This document shows, one piece after another, positions 31,374 through 38,358 of a stretch of DNA of 64,000 nt (within the stretch, counting starts at the first letter, position 1; each line of letters starts with the position of its first letter). This DNA is from a virus. The notes below the pieces were generated by a model, which searched no databases, was not told where the DNA came from, and worked only from the letters and a program-made list of their open reading frames with translations. Location of the stretch: the IMG/VR virus record IMGVR_UViG_3300044614_002195, positions 124,001 to 188,000 of that record. One strand, 5' to 3'. The position numbers were made by a program, and so were the translations under genes.

Positions 31374-32870
31374 ATGACCAGAACAACACTAATCAAGCAT
31401 TGTCTAAAGCTGCAAAAACAAAAAAAAGGTGTAGCTTCGTATTTAAAAACACAGGGATACAGTAGTAGAGAAATTGCTGATATTCAAAGAGATATGCAAG
31501 GAAAGCGGAAAGAAGTTAAGACAAAAGCAGCCAATATTGAGTTAGAGGATGACAAGTCCTGGAAGACCGGGCTAAAGTTCACAAAGAAGTACGTTTACAA
31601 CAAAGAAGACGACAAGTATGTCATGTATCTTAAGGCAGCCAACAACAACATAGTGTTACCTGGAGATACTGTTAGGGGAATTGTGAAGAACTACTCTAAT
31701 TGGTGTGGCAAAGAAAACAGCATCAACGAGCTTTGTCGTAACTACAAAATACCTAGAGCCTATTTTAATGAACTAAGAGATATTCTTGAAATCACTCACG
31801 ACTCAGAACCTATAACAAAAGAAGAACTGCAAGAGCGTGATGTAGATGAAATTGCTGAAGATTTGCTGCAGCAAAAAAGATTTCAGCTGCATCAAGAATT
31901 CCAGAAGCGTAGCTGGGAACAGACTGAAGAAGCTGCGTCTAAATGGTTCAAGATGCAGGAAGGCGTATATAACCCGTTCACGAATTTCCTTAACTCATGG
32001 AAGCCTCAAAAATATACACCTGTTAAATACTCTGGACCTGTTAAAAAAAATAAGCCTAGTAAGAAAGCATTGATTGTGGGACTCAGTGACGTCCATTTTG
32101 GGGCAAAATCAAATCCTAAAGATTCTTATAGGAACAAAGGTTATAGTACACAAGAAGCAGTCGAATGCTTGGATGTTTACGCTAAAGGTATTAAAGATAT
32201 TGTAGAAGAAAGGAATTACACATTTGATGAATGTGTGCTTACTTCACTAGGAGATATCCTCCATACCACAGGTTCAGGCTTCACAACAAAAGGAACAATG
32301 CTTGTACATGACTGCGTTAAAGAAGAGCAATTTAATGCTGCTTTTGAGAGTATTTCAAAGCTAATCATGAATTTGCTTTCCTTATTTCCGAAAGTACATG
32401 TGAAGAGTGTAAAGGGTAACCATAATGACTTTGGTGACTATGTTTTATTTAAGGCTCTTGAATGTTATTTCAGAGCAGAGAAGCGTATCACTTTCGATGT
32501 GTTCCAGTCTGACCACGGGCTGTTTAAAATTAACAAATGCTTGTTTATTATTTCCCATGGATACAGTGCAGAATATAAAGGGCGAATTCCTGCTCAGGGA
32601 AAAGCTAGAGAAAGCTATATTGCCAATCTATTCCTGAGTAAGCCTGAAACATTGTTAGATGTAAGCCAGAAAGTACTTCTCACTGCAGATCAGCATCATC
32701 TTGAAATGCGTGAGTATAGCGAGTTCGAGCACTATATGCTTTCTACTACAGTTAGAGGAGACAAGCATAGCGAAGCTATGGGTCTCAATAATAAACCAAG
32801 ACAATCTTGTTTTGTTGTAGACAACGACGGCATTAAAGAGATAGTTTATTGCTATGGTAAAGGTAATTAA
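31374..32870 (+). CDS. Large metallophosphoesterase with HTH-like N-terminus
   Basis: 498 residues. A helical N-terminal 220 residues begins with LIKHCLKLQKQKKGVASYLK and SREIADIQRDM, like a DNA-binding or phage initiator segment. The phosphoesterase domain follows: SDVHFG at 238-243, LGDILH near 292-297, KGNHNDFGD near 347-355 and ISHG near 385. Such enzymes cut or trim DNA ends, cyclic nucleotides or RNA. I cannot name the substrate. It has its own possible promoter. Confidence 0.78.
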   Translation: MTRTTLIKHCLKLQKQKKGVASYLKTQGYSSREIADIQRDMQGKRKEVKTKAANIELEDDKSWKTGLKFTKKYVYNKEDDKYVMYLKAANNNIVLPGDTVRGIVKNYSNWCGKENSINELCRNYKIPRAYFNELRDILEITHDSEPITKEELQERDVDEIAEDLLQQKRFQLHQEFQKRSWEQTEEAASKWFKMQEGVYNPFTNFLNSWKPQKYTPVKYSGPVKKNKPSKKALIVGLSDVHFGAKSNPKDSYRNKGYSTQEAVECLDVYAKGIKDIVEERNYTFDECVLTSLGDILHTTGSGFTTKGTMLVHDCVKEEQFNAAFESISKLIMNLLSLFPKVHVKSVKGNHNDFGDYVLFKALECYFRAEKRITFDVFQSDHGLFKINKCLFIISHGYSAEYKGRIPAQGKARESYIANLFLSKPETLLDVSQKVLLTADQHHLEMREYSEFEHYMLSTTVRGDKHSEAMGLNNKPRQSCFVVDNDGIKEIVYCYGKGN

Positions 32871-33255
32871 ACTATCGCTAATCCTATTAGCGGTAACGTG
32901 CTTAGGACTTACACTGAATCAAGATTACCACATCACAGACAACTCTGGTGTGGTAATTCCTGGTCAACTTGTATATGCCGCCACAGGAGCTACAGTAACG
33001 ATAAGAAGAACAGATGGTTTTCTGTATGTAGGTAAAATTACAGAAGTACAAGAATCAGCTGAAGGCTTTAAGGTTTACGGTCAAATTGACAATGTGGACG
33101 ACAGCTTCTTCGGTTTTTCCATATCAAAAGGCGGAGTATTTGCGGGCGCAATTGTAGAAAGATCAGCTAATAAAACTTATGTGCTAGAGTTTAGCTTAGA
33201 ACATAAAGGTTATATCTTTTTAAGAACGCTGAAGTACGACAAAACTTTCGCATAG
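32854..33255 (+). CDS. Secreted or periplasmic protein
   Basis: 133 residues with a signal peptide (MVKVIKLSLILLAVTCLGLTL) and a beta-rich mature part (GATVTIRRTDGFLYVGKITEV). No family recognised. Overlaps the phosphoesterase stop by 17 bases. Confidence 0.6.
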   Translation: MVKVIKLSLILLAVTCLGLTLNQDYHITDNSGVVIPGQLVYAATGATVTIRRTDGFLYVGKITEVQESAEGFKVYGQIDNVDDSFFGFSISKGGVFAGAIVERSANKTYVLEFSLEHKGYIFLRTLKYDKTFA

Positions 33256-33282
33256 AGGACAAAATTATTTTGTTCTTTTTTT

Positions 33283-33310
33283 GGTATAATATATTGATAG
33301 AGCAATCTAT
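33283..33310 (+). promoter_or_regulatory. Promoter GGTATAATATATTGA ahead of the second tRNA cluster
   Basis: Same 15-base core as at 21190. TATAAT at 33285-33290. The predicted RNA starts with a small hairpin ATAGA-GCAA-TCTAT (33297-33310), 10 bases before the first tRNA. Confidence 0.65.
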
Positions 33311-33320
33311 TAAAGCTTTC

Positions 33321-33396
33321 GGGATTGTAGCTCAATGGTCAGAGCAGGCGACTCATAATCGCTTGGTTGGGGGTTCGAATCCCTCCAGTCCCACCA
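33321..33396 (+). tRNA. tRNA with CAT anticodon (Met or Ile2)
   Basis: 76 bases with CCA encoded. Acceptor GGGATTG/CAGTCCC, anticodon stem-loop GGCGA-CTCATAA-TCGCT, discriminator A. Position 1-72 is G-C, so it is not initiator-like. A lysidine-type Ile2 tRNA cannot be excluded from sequence. Confidence 0.9.
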
Positions 33397-33407
33397 TTTT
33401 TTGATTA

Positions 33408-33495
33408 GGCTAAGTGGCGAAATGGCAGACGCAACGGACTTAAAATCCGTTGAGGAGCAATCCTCGTGAGGGTTCGAGTCCCTCCTTAGCTACCA
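33408..33495 (+). tRNA. tRNA-Leu (TAA)
   Basis: 88 bases, class II, with CCA encoded. Acceptor GGCTAAG/CTTAGCT, anticodon stem-loop ACGGA-CTTAAAA-TCCGT with anticodon TAA. Reads UUA. Confidence 0.92.
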
Positions 33496-33504
33496 TTTTA
33501 ATAT

Positions 33505-33564
33505 ATGTATTTACTCGTAATAGCCGCCATAGCCGTAACAATTTTCAACATCAGTAAGAAATAA
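33505..33564 (+). CDS. Possible 19-residue membrane peptide between tRNAs
   Basis: MYLLVIAAIAVTIFNISKK, one hydrophobic helix with a basic end, in the 75-base gap between tRNA-Leu and tRNA-Arg. It resembles in style the 17-residue peptide at 11965. The evidence is only an open frame with a plausible composition. Confidence 0.3.
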   Translation: MYLLVIAAIAVTIFNISKK

Positions 33565-33570
33565 CTTTCT

Positions 33571-33647
33571 GTGCCTGTAGCTCAGCTGGATAGAGCAACG
33601 GATTTCTAATCCGTTGGTCGCAGGTTCAAATCCTGCCAGGCACGCCA
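33571..33647 (+). tRNA. tRNA-Arg (TCT)
   Basis: 77 bases with CCA encoded. Acceptor GTGCCTG/CAGGCAC, anticodon stem-loop ACGGA-TTTCTAA-TCCGT with anticodon TCT. Reads AGA. Discriminator G. Confidence 0.93.
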
Positions 33648-33652
33648 TTTTT

Positions 33653-33880
33653 ATGAATATCATCATATCTTTGATTATATTGACCGTATTTGGTCTTACT
33701 ATAATATTTGCGCCATTTGCTCTGGTATGGGCAATCAATGTTCTATTCGATCTGCACAACGAATATAATGTTGTTTCGTGGTTGGCTAGTGTTGTGCTGA
33801 TCGTAACAATGTTAGGAATATTCAAACCCACAAATGCAGAAAAACATCACCGAATCTCAGGAAAAGATTCAGACCCATAA
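33653..33880 (+). CDS. Two-helix membrane protein
   Basis: 75 residues from ATG 33653, five bases after tRNA-Arg. Hydrophobic segments ISLIILTVFGLTIIFAPFAL and NVVSWLASVVLIVTMLGIF, then a short basic/acidic tail. Like the gene at 11520 it sits directly behind a tRNA. Confidence 0.6.
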   Translation: MNIIISLIILTVFGLTIIFAPFALVWAINVLFDLHNEYNVVSWLASVVLIVTMLGIFKPTNAEKHHRISGKDSDP

Positions 33881-34487
33881 ACAAATCAATAAATTTCTTT
33901 TTCCCTGGATTGATCACAACAGGGGTAAAGCTCAAAGCCAAGTGATCACAATGCCTGCCAACTCTGGCAGGCACGAGAACCAGATTCTAGAGTATCTCAA
34001 TCAAGAAAAGTCGAACACGGTGTTAAGGACGTTCGACAAAGACTTTTCTTCAGCCGAGACAGGAATCAATATAAAAGGTAAGTGGGAGCACTACCGAGGC
34101 GATATATTCAGATCGCTGGAAAAAATAAACCCAGCTCCGCAACCAACGGCCGCATGGTTTGATTTCTGTGGAGGACTCACTGAAGACAATAAGATCGGGA
34201 TAGTCCAATCTATAGATAAATTTTTTACGCATGGATCATTGTTGTTTGTAACTTTAGCTGTGAATGCTATTCGCAGTCTTGGCAACAACTCAACAACCCG
34301 TGAGGTATACGAATGTGCCAGCAGTAGCTACGGTAAAATGATCTTAACAGATCAGTTACTTAGGCAAATGGTGGCGAGAACAGGAAAGAAAATAAACCCA
34401 ATAACCGAAACATACACATATAGACGAATGGCGACTACCTTTGCGGTATATAGCTATATAGTCGAATCAACAACACACATCATATGA
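33834..34487 (+). CDS. Hypothetical protein, perhaps Rossmann-like
   Basis: 217 residues. TMPANSGRHENQILEYLNQ, then WFDFCGGLT, and later FTHGSLLFVTLAVNAIRSLG suggest an alpha/beta fold like SAM-dependent methyltransferases, but no clear glycine-rich SAM loop is present. It begins 47 bases inside the previous gene. Function unassigned. Confidence 0.6.
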   Translation: MQKNITESQEKIQTHKQINKFLFPWIDHNRGKAQSQVITMPANSGRHENQILEYLNQEKSNTVLRTFDKDFSSAETGINIKGKWEHYRGDIFRSLEKINPAPQPTAAWFDFCGGLTEDNKIGIVQSIDKFFTHGSLLFVTLAVNAIRSLGNNSTTREVYECASSSYGKMILTDQLLRQMVARTGKKINPITETYTYRRMATTFAVYSYIVESTTHII

Positions 34488-35179
34488 AAGAAACATTCAA
34501 CAGCAGAAGTAAGGTAATCTACGCAAAAGCATTGGAGGTAGCCGCAGAAGAGGTGGCTTTCTATCAGAGTAAACTTGAAAAGTCGAAAGAGCTATTCTCA
34601 CTTTGCGAGAGGCTTCTAGGAGGGTTAGATGAGAAAAGGCCGATATTCTACAGAAAGCCTATATCGAAAGATTTTGACATCAAACTAGAGTTTAATAAAG
34701 GGTTTGAAGACGCAATCAACCGTGCAGGTGGAAGAGAAAAGATAGAAAAGGAAATGGCAAAACAGGCCGCTAAATCTCCAATTGTTAGCGGAATATTTCC
34801 TTTTATGTCTCAAGGCGGAGCGTTTACTACAACAGAGCTGGCAGAGAAGACAGGACTATCCAAAAAGTCTGTGCAGAATTGGCTATGCGCCAATAAAAAC
34901 ATGCTTGAGGTTGAGCTGGTTCCTGGTCAGCTTGTTCGTAAACAATATAAACTAGTTAAAAAAAATCTGCCGAGTGCGGAAAAGATTACTGCTTTTGATC
35001 TAATAGAAAAATCCGTTAGCAGCAAACCTTTATCCGTAAAAGAAATTACACATGTTTCAGGAGTAAGTAGTGCAACAGTATTTAGGTGGTTACGACTAAA
35101 TAAAAAACATATTGAGACAGGCAGCAAGCCCTGCGACGGTCGTAAGGGTTGGAGTACACCTACATATAAATTAAAATAA
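34484..35179 (+). CDS. DNA-binding protein with two helix-turn-helix domains
   Basis: 231 residues. Two HTH motifs are clear: TTTELAEKTGLSKKSVQNWL near 117-136 and SVKEITHVSGVSSATVFRWL near 183-202. The N-terminal part is helical. It may be a transcription regulator or a replication-origin factor. Overlaps the previous stop by 4 bases. Confidence 0.7.
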   Translation: MKETFNSRSKVIYAKALEVAAEEVAFYQSKLEKSKELFSLCERLLGGLDEKRPIFYRKPISKDFDIKLEFNKGFEDAINRAGGREKIEKEMAKQAAKSPIVSGIFPFMSQGGAFTTTELAEKTGLSKKSVQNWLCANKNMLEVELVPGQLVRKQYKLVKKNLPSAEKITAFDLIEKSVSSKPLSVKEITHVSGVSSATVFRWLRLNKKHIETGSKPCDGRKGWSTPTYKLK

Positions 35180-35180
35180 C

Positions 35181-35456
35181 ATGAGGAATATAGTCGCATC
35201 AGTAGCTATTATTATCTGCCTTTCTCTTGGAGTATGGCAGATAAAAACGGAAGGCCACAAAGAGCAGCAGCCTAGCACCACTGTAACTGAAAGAACAGGC
35301 ATGCAGTGTCCTGCGCTTTACGGTGTGCCTGGAGCTACAGTAGATCAGGATCTTCCCAGCTCAATAAAGCATTGCAAATGTGAGATCGGCGCAATGCTAG
35401 AGCAAAAGGATGGTTCGTTCAGATGTTCGTATTGCGGTAAAACCGAAAACGAATAA
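35181..35456 (+). CDS. Signal-anchored protein with zinc-ribbon-like end
   Basis: 91 residues. N-terminal hydrophobic anchor (IVASVAIIICLSLGVW), linker, then Cys pairs CKC and CSYC (HCKCEIG...FRCSYCGKT). One base after the HTH gene. Function unknown. Confidence 0.6.
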   Translation: MRNIVASVAIIICLSLGVWQIKTEGHKEQQPSTTVTERTGMQCPALYGVPGATVDQDLPSSIKHCKCEIGAMLEQKDGSFRCSYCGKTENE

Positions 35457-35475
35457 TCAAAAAATGTCCCCACGG

Positions 35476-35519
35476 GCCTCACTCTCCTTATGGAGGGTGG
35501 GGCTTTTTTTAGCTATCAG
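35476..35519 (+). terminator. Intrinsic terminator with AGCTATCAG trailer
   Basis: A 12-bp stem (GCCTCACTCTCC / GGAGGGTGGGGC) closes a TTAT loop and is followed by seven T, then AGCTATCAG at 35511-35519. Confidence 0.9.
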
Positions 35520-35546
35520 GCCCCCTAATGTAATATACGATATCCT

Positions 35547-35561
35547 GGTATAGTAATTTGA
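35547..35561 (+). promoter_or_regulatory. Promoter GGTATAGTAATTTGA overlapping the start codon
   Basis: TATAGT at 35549-35554 lies six bases before the ATG at 35561, so the mRNA should be leaderless. Member of the GGTATAnTAnnTTGA set. Confidence 0.55.
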
Positions 35562-35731
35562 TGAATAATACATACATTATGCTTGGTTGTAGTCTGCTAG
35601 GATTTATTGATATGGAAATATACAAAAAAGTACAATATCAACCCGAAGCGCCGCTGTGGGTGGGTTTGATAGCTGTTAGTACCATTGTATTTGTATCTTC
35701 CGTATTCAATATACTAGAAAACCAAGACTAG
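35561..35731 (+). CDS. Small membrane protein
   Basis: 56 residues, MNNTYIMLGCSLLGFIDMEI...NILENQD. One clear hydrophobic segment (LWVGLIAVSTIVFVSSVF). Bounded by a promoter that overlaps its ATG and by the next promoter. No family recognised. Confidence 0.55.
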   Translation: MNNTYIMLGCSLLGFIDMEIYKKVQYQPEAPLWVGLIAVSTIVFVSSVFNILENQD

Positions 35732-35775
35732 CGTACCCCTCCCCCTACCCCCCCACCTAAAATAGGGGGTTTAGA

Positions 35776-35816
35776 GGTATATTATATTGAACGGGCTTGA
35801 TTAGTTTTTCAAGTCC
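35776..35816 (+). promoter_or_regulatory. Promoter plus start-site hairpin
   Basis: GGTATATTATATTGA at 35776-35790, then hairpin GGGCTTGA / TCAAGTCC (35793-35816), then the leader CCCAAAAACAAAACAAA to the ATG at 35851. Confidence 0.6.
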
Positions 35817-35850
35817 ACAAAAAAACCCAAAAACAAAACAAAACAAAAAT

Positions 35851-36351
35851 ATGTCTGAACCAGTAACAACAACAACAGCGTCAGTGTTTATGCCATCGCC
35901 AATCCAATGCGTAATTGCCGGAGTGGCGCTAGGGTTTGGCGCAACCCTAGGCTATAAGTTTGCCTGCGCCTCATCAGAAGCAGTAAGCGAAGGGCTACAA
36001 AAGAGCAACATCAAGGAAAGAGTCAAAGCCTTGATGAAGAAAAAAGAAGAGCAACCAGCTGAACAGCCGCAGCAAGAAGCTGCCACTGTAGAGCTGAAGC
36101 CAGCGGCCAAGAAGTCAGTTGAGCGGCTCTTAAAGGATAAATCAAAAAACATAAAGTGGGATCAGAAAAAGTTCAACACATGGGCAAAAGAAAATGCTCG
36201 TGATTTGAACAAAATGTACAGCCTTGGAAAGCTGAGCGATCCTACAGAAGACCAGGCAGCACGCGCCTTGAAAATAGGTATGCGGCTACAAAAGTCTGCT
36301 ACTGCGGCAGGCTTATTGAGGGCACCCAAGAAAGCTGCACCAAAAAAATAG
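35851..36351 (+). CDS. Membrane-anchored protein, paralogue A
   Basis: 166 residues from ATG 35851; an upstream in-frame ATG at 35797 lies in the leader hairpin and is rejected. The N-terminus MSEPVTTTTASVFMPSP, the segment CVIAGVALGFGATLGYKFAC and ASSEAVSEGL are nearly identical to the next gene. After residue 60 it diverges into a Lys/Ala/Glu-rich, helical, basic tail. Function unknown. Confidence 0.7.
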   Translation: MSEPVTTTTASVFMPSPIQCVIAGVALGFGATLGYKFACASSEAVSEGLQKSNIKERVKALMKKKEEQPAEQPQQEAATVELKPAAKKSVERLLKDKSKNIKWDQKKFNTWAKENARDLNKMYSLGKLSDPTEDQAARALKIGMRLQKSATAAGLLRAPKKAAPKK

Positions 36352-36361
36352 CAGCTGCAGC

Positions 36362-36408
36362 AAAAAGTCCAATCACTTAACGGTGGTTGGACTTTTTTTA
36401 GCTATCAG
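36362..36408 (+). terminator. Intrinsic terminator with AGCTATCAG trailer
   Basis: GTCCAATCAC / GTGGTTGGAC (10 bp, one G-U) with loop TTAACG, seven T, then AGCTATCAG at 36400-36408. A TATATAAT follows at about 36419. Confidence 0.9.
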
Positions 36409-36439
36409 CACCCCCCCTATATAATGCGTGTGTTTTTGT

Positions 36440-36479
36440 GTGATAATACTTTGATTAGCCTCAACTTTATAGTTAGAGG
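36440..36479 (+). promoter_or_regulatory. Promoter plus start-site hairpin
   Basis: GTGATAATACTTTGA (36440-36454) fits the promoter set. Hairpin CCTCAACT-TTAT-AGTT-A-GAGG (36459-36479) follows, then the leader CCCAAAAACAAAACAAA to ATG 36513. The layout matches 35776. Confidence 0.55.
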
Positions 36480-36512
36480 TTGTCAATACAAACCCAAAAA
36501 CAAAACAAAAAT

Positions 36513-36944
36513 ATGTCTGAACCGGTAACAACAACAACGTCAGTGTTTATACTCCCTTCACCTCTGCAATGCGTAATTGCTGGAGCTGCCCTAGGGTTCG
36601 GTGCAACCCTGGGCTATAAGTTCGCCTGCGCCTCCTCAGAGGCAGTAAGCTCAGGACTGGATAAGAGTAAAATCAAGGATAGGGTAAAAGCCTTGATGGA
36701 AAAAAGAGAAAAGAAAAACACAGAAAATGAGGTAAATGAAAATGAGGTAAATGAAAATGAGGTCGACATTGATGATGACCTCGATGATGAGGATGATGGG
36801 GATGATAACGAAGACAACGAAGAAAATGGCGAAGATGACGGAGATGAAGACGAGGGAAATGTAGACGAGGGAAATGTAGACGAGGGAAATGTAGAGCAAG
36901 TTAAGAAAAGCGCTAAGAAGGCGCGACAACAAGCAACTGCATAA
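36513..36944 (+). CDS. Membrane-anchored protein, paralogue B, with acidic repeats
   Basis: 143 residues. Residues 1-55 match paralogue A (MSEPVTTTTSVFILPSPLQC, GFGATLGYKFACASSEAV). Then the tail becomes extremely acidic: NENEV repeated about three times, a run of Asp/Glu/Asn, and DEGNV repeated three times, ending in a basic KKSAKKARQQATA. The charge reversal relative to paralogue A is striking. Function unknown. Confidence 0.7.
   Translation: MSEPVTTTTSVFILPSPLQCVIAGAALGFGATLGYKFACASSEAVSSGLDKSKIKDRVKALMEKREKKNTENEVNENEVNENEVDIDDDLDDEDDGDDNEDNEENGEDDGDEDEGNVDEGNVDEGNVEQVKKSAKKARQQATA
36723..36763 (+). repeat. 15-base tandem repeat (NENEV)
   Basis: Unit GAAAATGAGGTAAAT occurs about 2.7 times in frame, encoding NENEV blocks. 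The copies are nearly identical at DNA level, suggesting recent expansion. Confidence 0.85.
36849..36893 (+). repeat. 15-base tandem repeat x3 (DEGNV)
   Basis: Three identical units of GACGAGGGAAATGTA, in frame, encoding DEGNV x3. Identity at all 45 bases points to recent slippage or selection. Confidence 0.9.
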
Positions 36945-36988
36945 AAAGGCTATCCCAGTGGGGATATAAGCAGTGGTGAAGCCACTGG

Positions 36989-37034
36989 AAAGCTTCCTTC
37001 CCCAAAAGGGTTGGAAGCTTTTTTTAGCTATCAG
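36989..37034 (+). terminator. Intrinsic terminator with AGCTATCAG trailer
   Basis: AAAGCTTCC / GGAAGCTTT stem with an inner CCC-AAAA-GGG, then T, then AGCTATCAG at 37026-37034. A separate hairpin CAGTGG-TGAAG-CCACTG sits at 36971-36987. Confidence 0.85.
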
Positions 37035-37049
37035 CCTTTACGACTATAG

Positions 37050-37064
37050 TATATAATCTTCTAT
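37050..37064 (+). promoter_or_regulatory. TATAAT promoter giving a leaderless transcript
   Basis: GTATATAAT with TATAAT at 37052-37057, eight bases before the ATG at 37066. Confidence 0.65.
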
Positions 37065-37065
37065 T

Positions 37066-37569
37066 ATGACCACAAAAGAAGCCAACCTAAATAAAGCATT
37101 CGAAGAAAAGATCAAAAACCTAATTCATGGCAAAAGATCAGGATACAAAACATTTGGAACAATCACAGGAGGAATGCTTGGTTCAGGTATAGGAGGAACC
37201 AAAGGGCTAGTAGACGCTATTCAAAGTCAGAACAGAGGTGAAATGGACAATCTTGAAACAAAAGAAAAGATTAAACAATATATGCGAATGATGCTAAAAC
37301 CTGGTGCAAAAGGTCTAGCAGTAGGCGCAACTCTTGGACTTGGAGGAGGTCAGTTATTAAAGAATAGAGATGTGGGTATGGAGATGAATAAAATAAGCCC
37401 TAAAATACAAGAAACATTAAAAGGATTTAGTAAAAAAGAAATGCCTTATGCTGAAAAGGCGGTATATGAAGATCTTGAGAAGGTAATTCCTAAATTTGAC
37501 ATGATTGAGAATATTGTGGCTAAAATAAAAGGCAAAAACTTAATGCCCCCACCCCCTCCAAGTAAATAA
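37066..37569 (+). CDS. Glycine-zipper membrane protein
   Basis: 167 residues. Two Gly-rich hydrophobic segments (FGTITGGMLGSGIGGTKGLV, GAKGLAVGATLGLGGGQLL) flank a helical stretch; a Pro-rich end (LMPPPPPSK). Glycine-zipper proteins of this kind may insert in membranes or sit in virions for DNA delivery. No family recognised. Confidence 0.6.
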   Translation: MTTKEANLNKAFEEKIKNLIHGKRSGYKTFGTITGGMLGSGIGGTKGLVDAIQSQNRGEMDNLETKEKIKQYMRMMLKPGAKGLAVGATLGLGGGQLLKNRDVGMEMNKISPKIQETLKGFSKKEMPYAEKAVYEDLEKVIPKFDMIENIVAKIKGKNLMPPPPPSK

Positions 37570-37579
37570 AGGTTTTTAG

Positions 37580-37637
37580 GGTATATTAGTCTGATGAGCC
37601 TCTAATAGTTTTTAGCGGGCCAAAAAAAACCCAAAAA
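37580..37637 (+). promoter_or_regulatory. Promoter GGTATATTAGTCTGA with leader
   Basis: Motif at 37580-37594, then a GAGCCTCTAA...TTAGCGGGC imperfect hairpin and the A/C-rich CCCAAAAACC just before the ATG at 37640. The layout matches 35776 and 36440. Confidence 0.45.
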
Positions 37638-37639
37638 CC

Positions 37640-37801
37640 ATGAAAACACTAGCACTATTATTAGCATTGACAGTTAACCTCCAGGCGCAAACCTGGAATA
37701 AAGCAGACCTGATCGAGGGGCTATTCGAGCCTATCGAGGAAAACATTAACATAGAGGAAATATACGCTCCTTTGGAAAAGGACAATAACAACAAAGCTTA
37801 A
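37640..37801 (+). CDS. Small secreted protein
   Basis: 53 residues with a signal peptide (MKTLALLLALTVNLQAQ) and an acidic mature part (EPIEENINIEEIYAPLEKD). Likely exported. Its own promoter and leader, no partner gene in the operon. No family recognised. Confidence 0.55.
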   Translation: MKTLALLLALTVNLQAQTWNKADLIEGLFEPIEENINIEEIYAPLEKDNNNKA

Positions 37802-37859
37802 AACCATGTGAACAAAACTTGAGAATAAGCACCAACTGGAAAAAAACCTAATCTACCAT

Positions 37860-38171
37860 ATGGGAAACCTGGTAATTCGAAGTTATATAGATCTAGCGGA
37901 AACCTTGATAAGTTGTAGGGCATATCTGGAAACAATGGATCAATGGGAAACATTCCCTGAAGATCTGACTGACCACTATAGAAAACCTATATTAGATAAG
38001 CTTTGTAATAAAACGATGGATTGGTTAGAGCTGAAACAGAGTGACAGAGAGGCTGTGTTTACAATCATAGACGACGCGCTCTGTTATGAAGATCCTTTAC
38101 CGATTCTAAAAGAGCTCACAAAGCTAGGAAGAATTGCTGATCTTGAGTGGAAGGTCTGGATTGATGATTGA
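37860..38171 (+). CDS. Small helical hypothetical protein
   Basis: 103 residues, acidic and helical (LAETLISCRAYLETMDQWETF). No family recognised. Separated from the secreted protein by 58 bases, closed by a terminator. Confidence 0.6.
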   Translation: MGNLVIRSYIDLAETLISCRAYLETMDQWETFPEDLTDHYRKPILDKLCNKTMDWLELKQSDREAVFTIIDDALCYEDPLPILKELTKLGRIADLEWKVWIDD

Positions 38172-38175
38172 TGAG

Positions 38176-38227
38176 TAAAAAAAGCGCATCTCTGTAAAGA
38201 GAGTAAGTCGCTTTTTTTAGCTATCAG
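38176..38227 (+). terminator. Intrinsic terminator with AGCTATCAG trailer
   Basis: AAAAAAAGCG pairs with CGCTTTTTTT; inner hairpin TCTCT-GTAA-AGAGA. Followed by AGCTATCAG at 38219-38227. Confidence 0.8.
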
Positions 38228-38237
38228 ACATTAGACC

Positions 38238-38310
38238 TATAATATATAATAGGCTAATAAAGATAATAAGATAATAGTAGGCAAAATATTACTAGGTAAA
38301 TATTGCCTAC
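38238..38310 (+). promoter_or_regulatory. Promoter and 5' UTR hairpin for the KTSC gene
   Basis: Two overlapping TATAAT (38238-38243 and 38245-38250). The RNA then has hairpin GTAGGC-AA-AATATT / AATATT-GCCTAC (38277-38310). The leader to ATG 38359 is about 100 bases; no gene is visible in it. Confidence 0.55.
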
Positions 38311-38358
38311 CTAGGCAGAAAAAGCTTTAAACTTGTACACTTTCACGGAAACCGCAGT

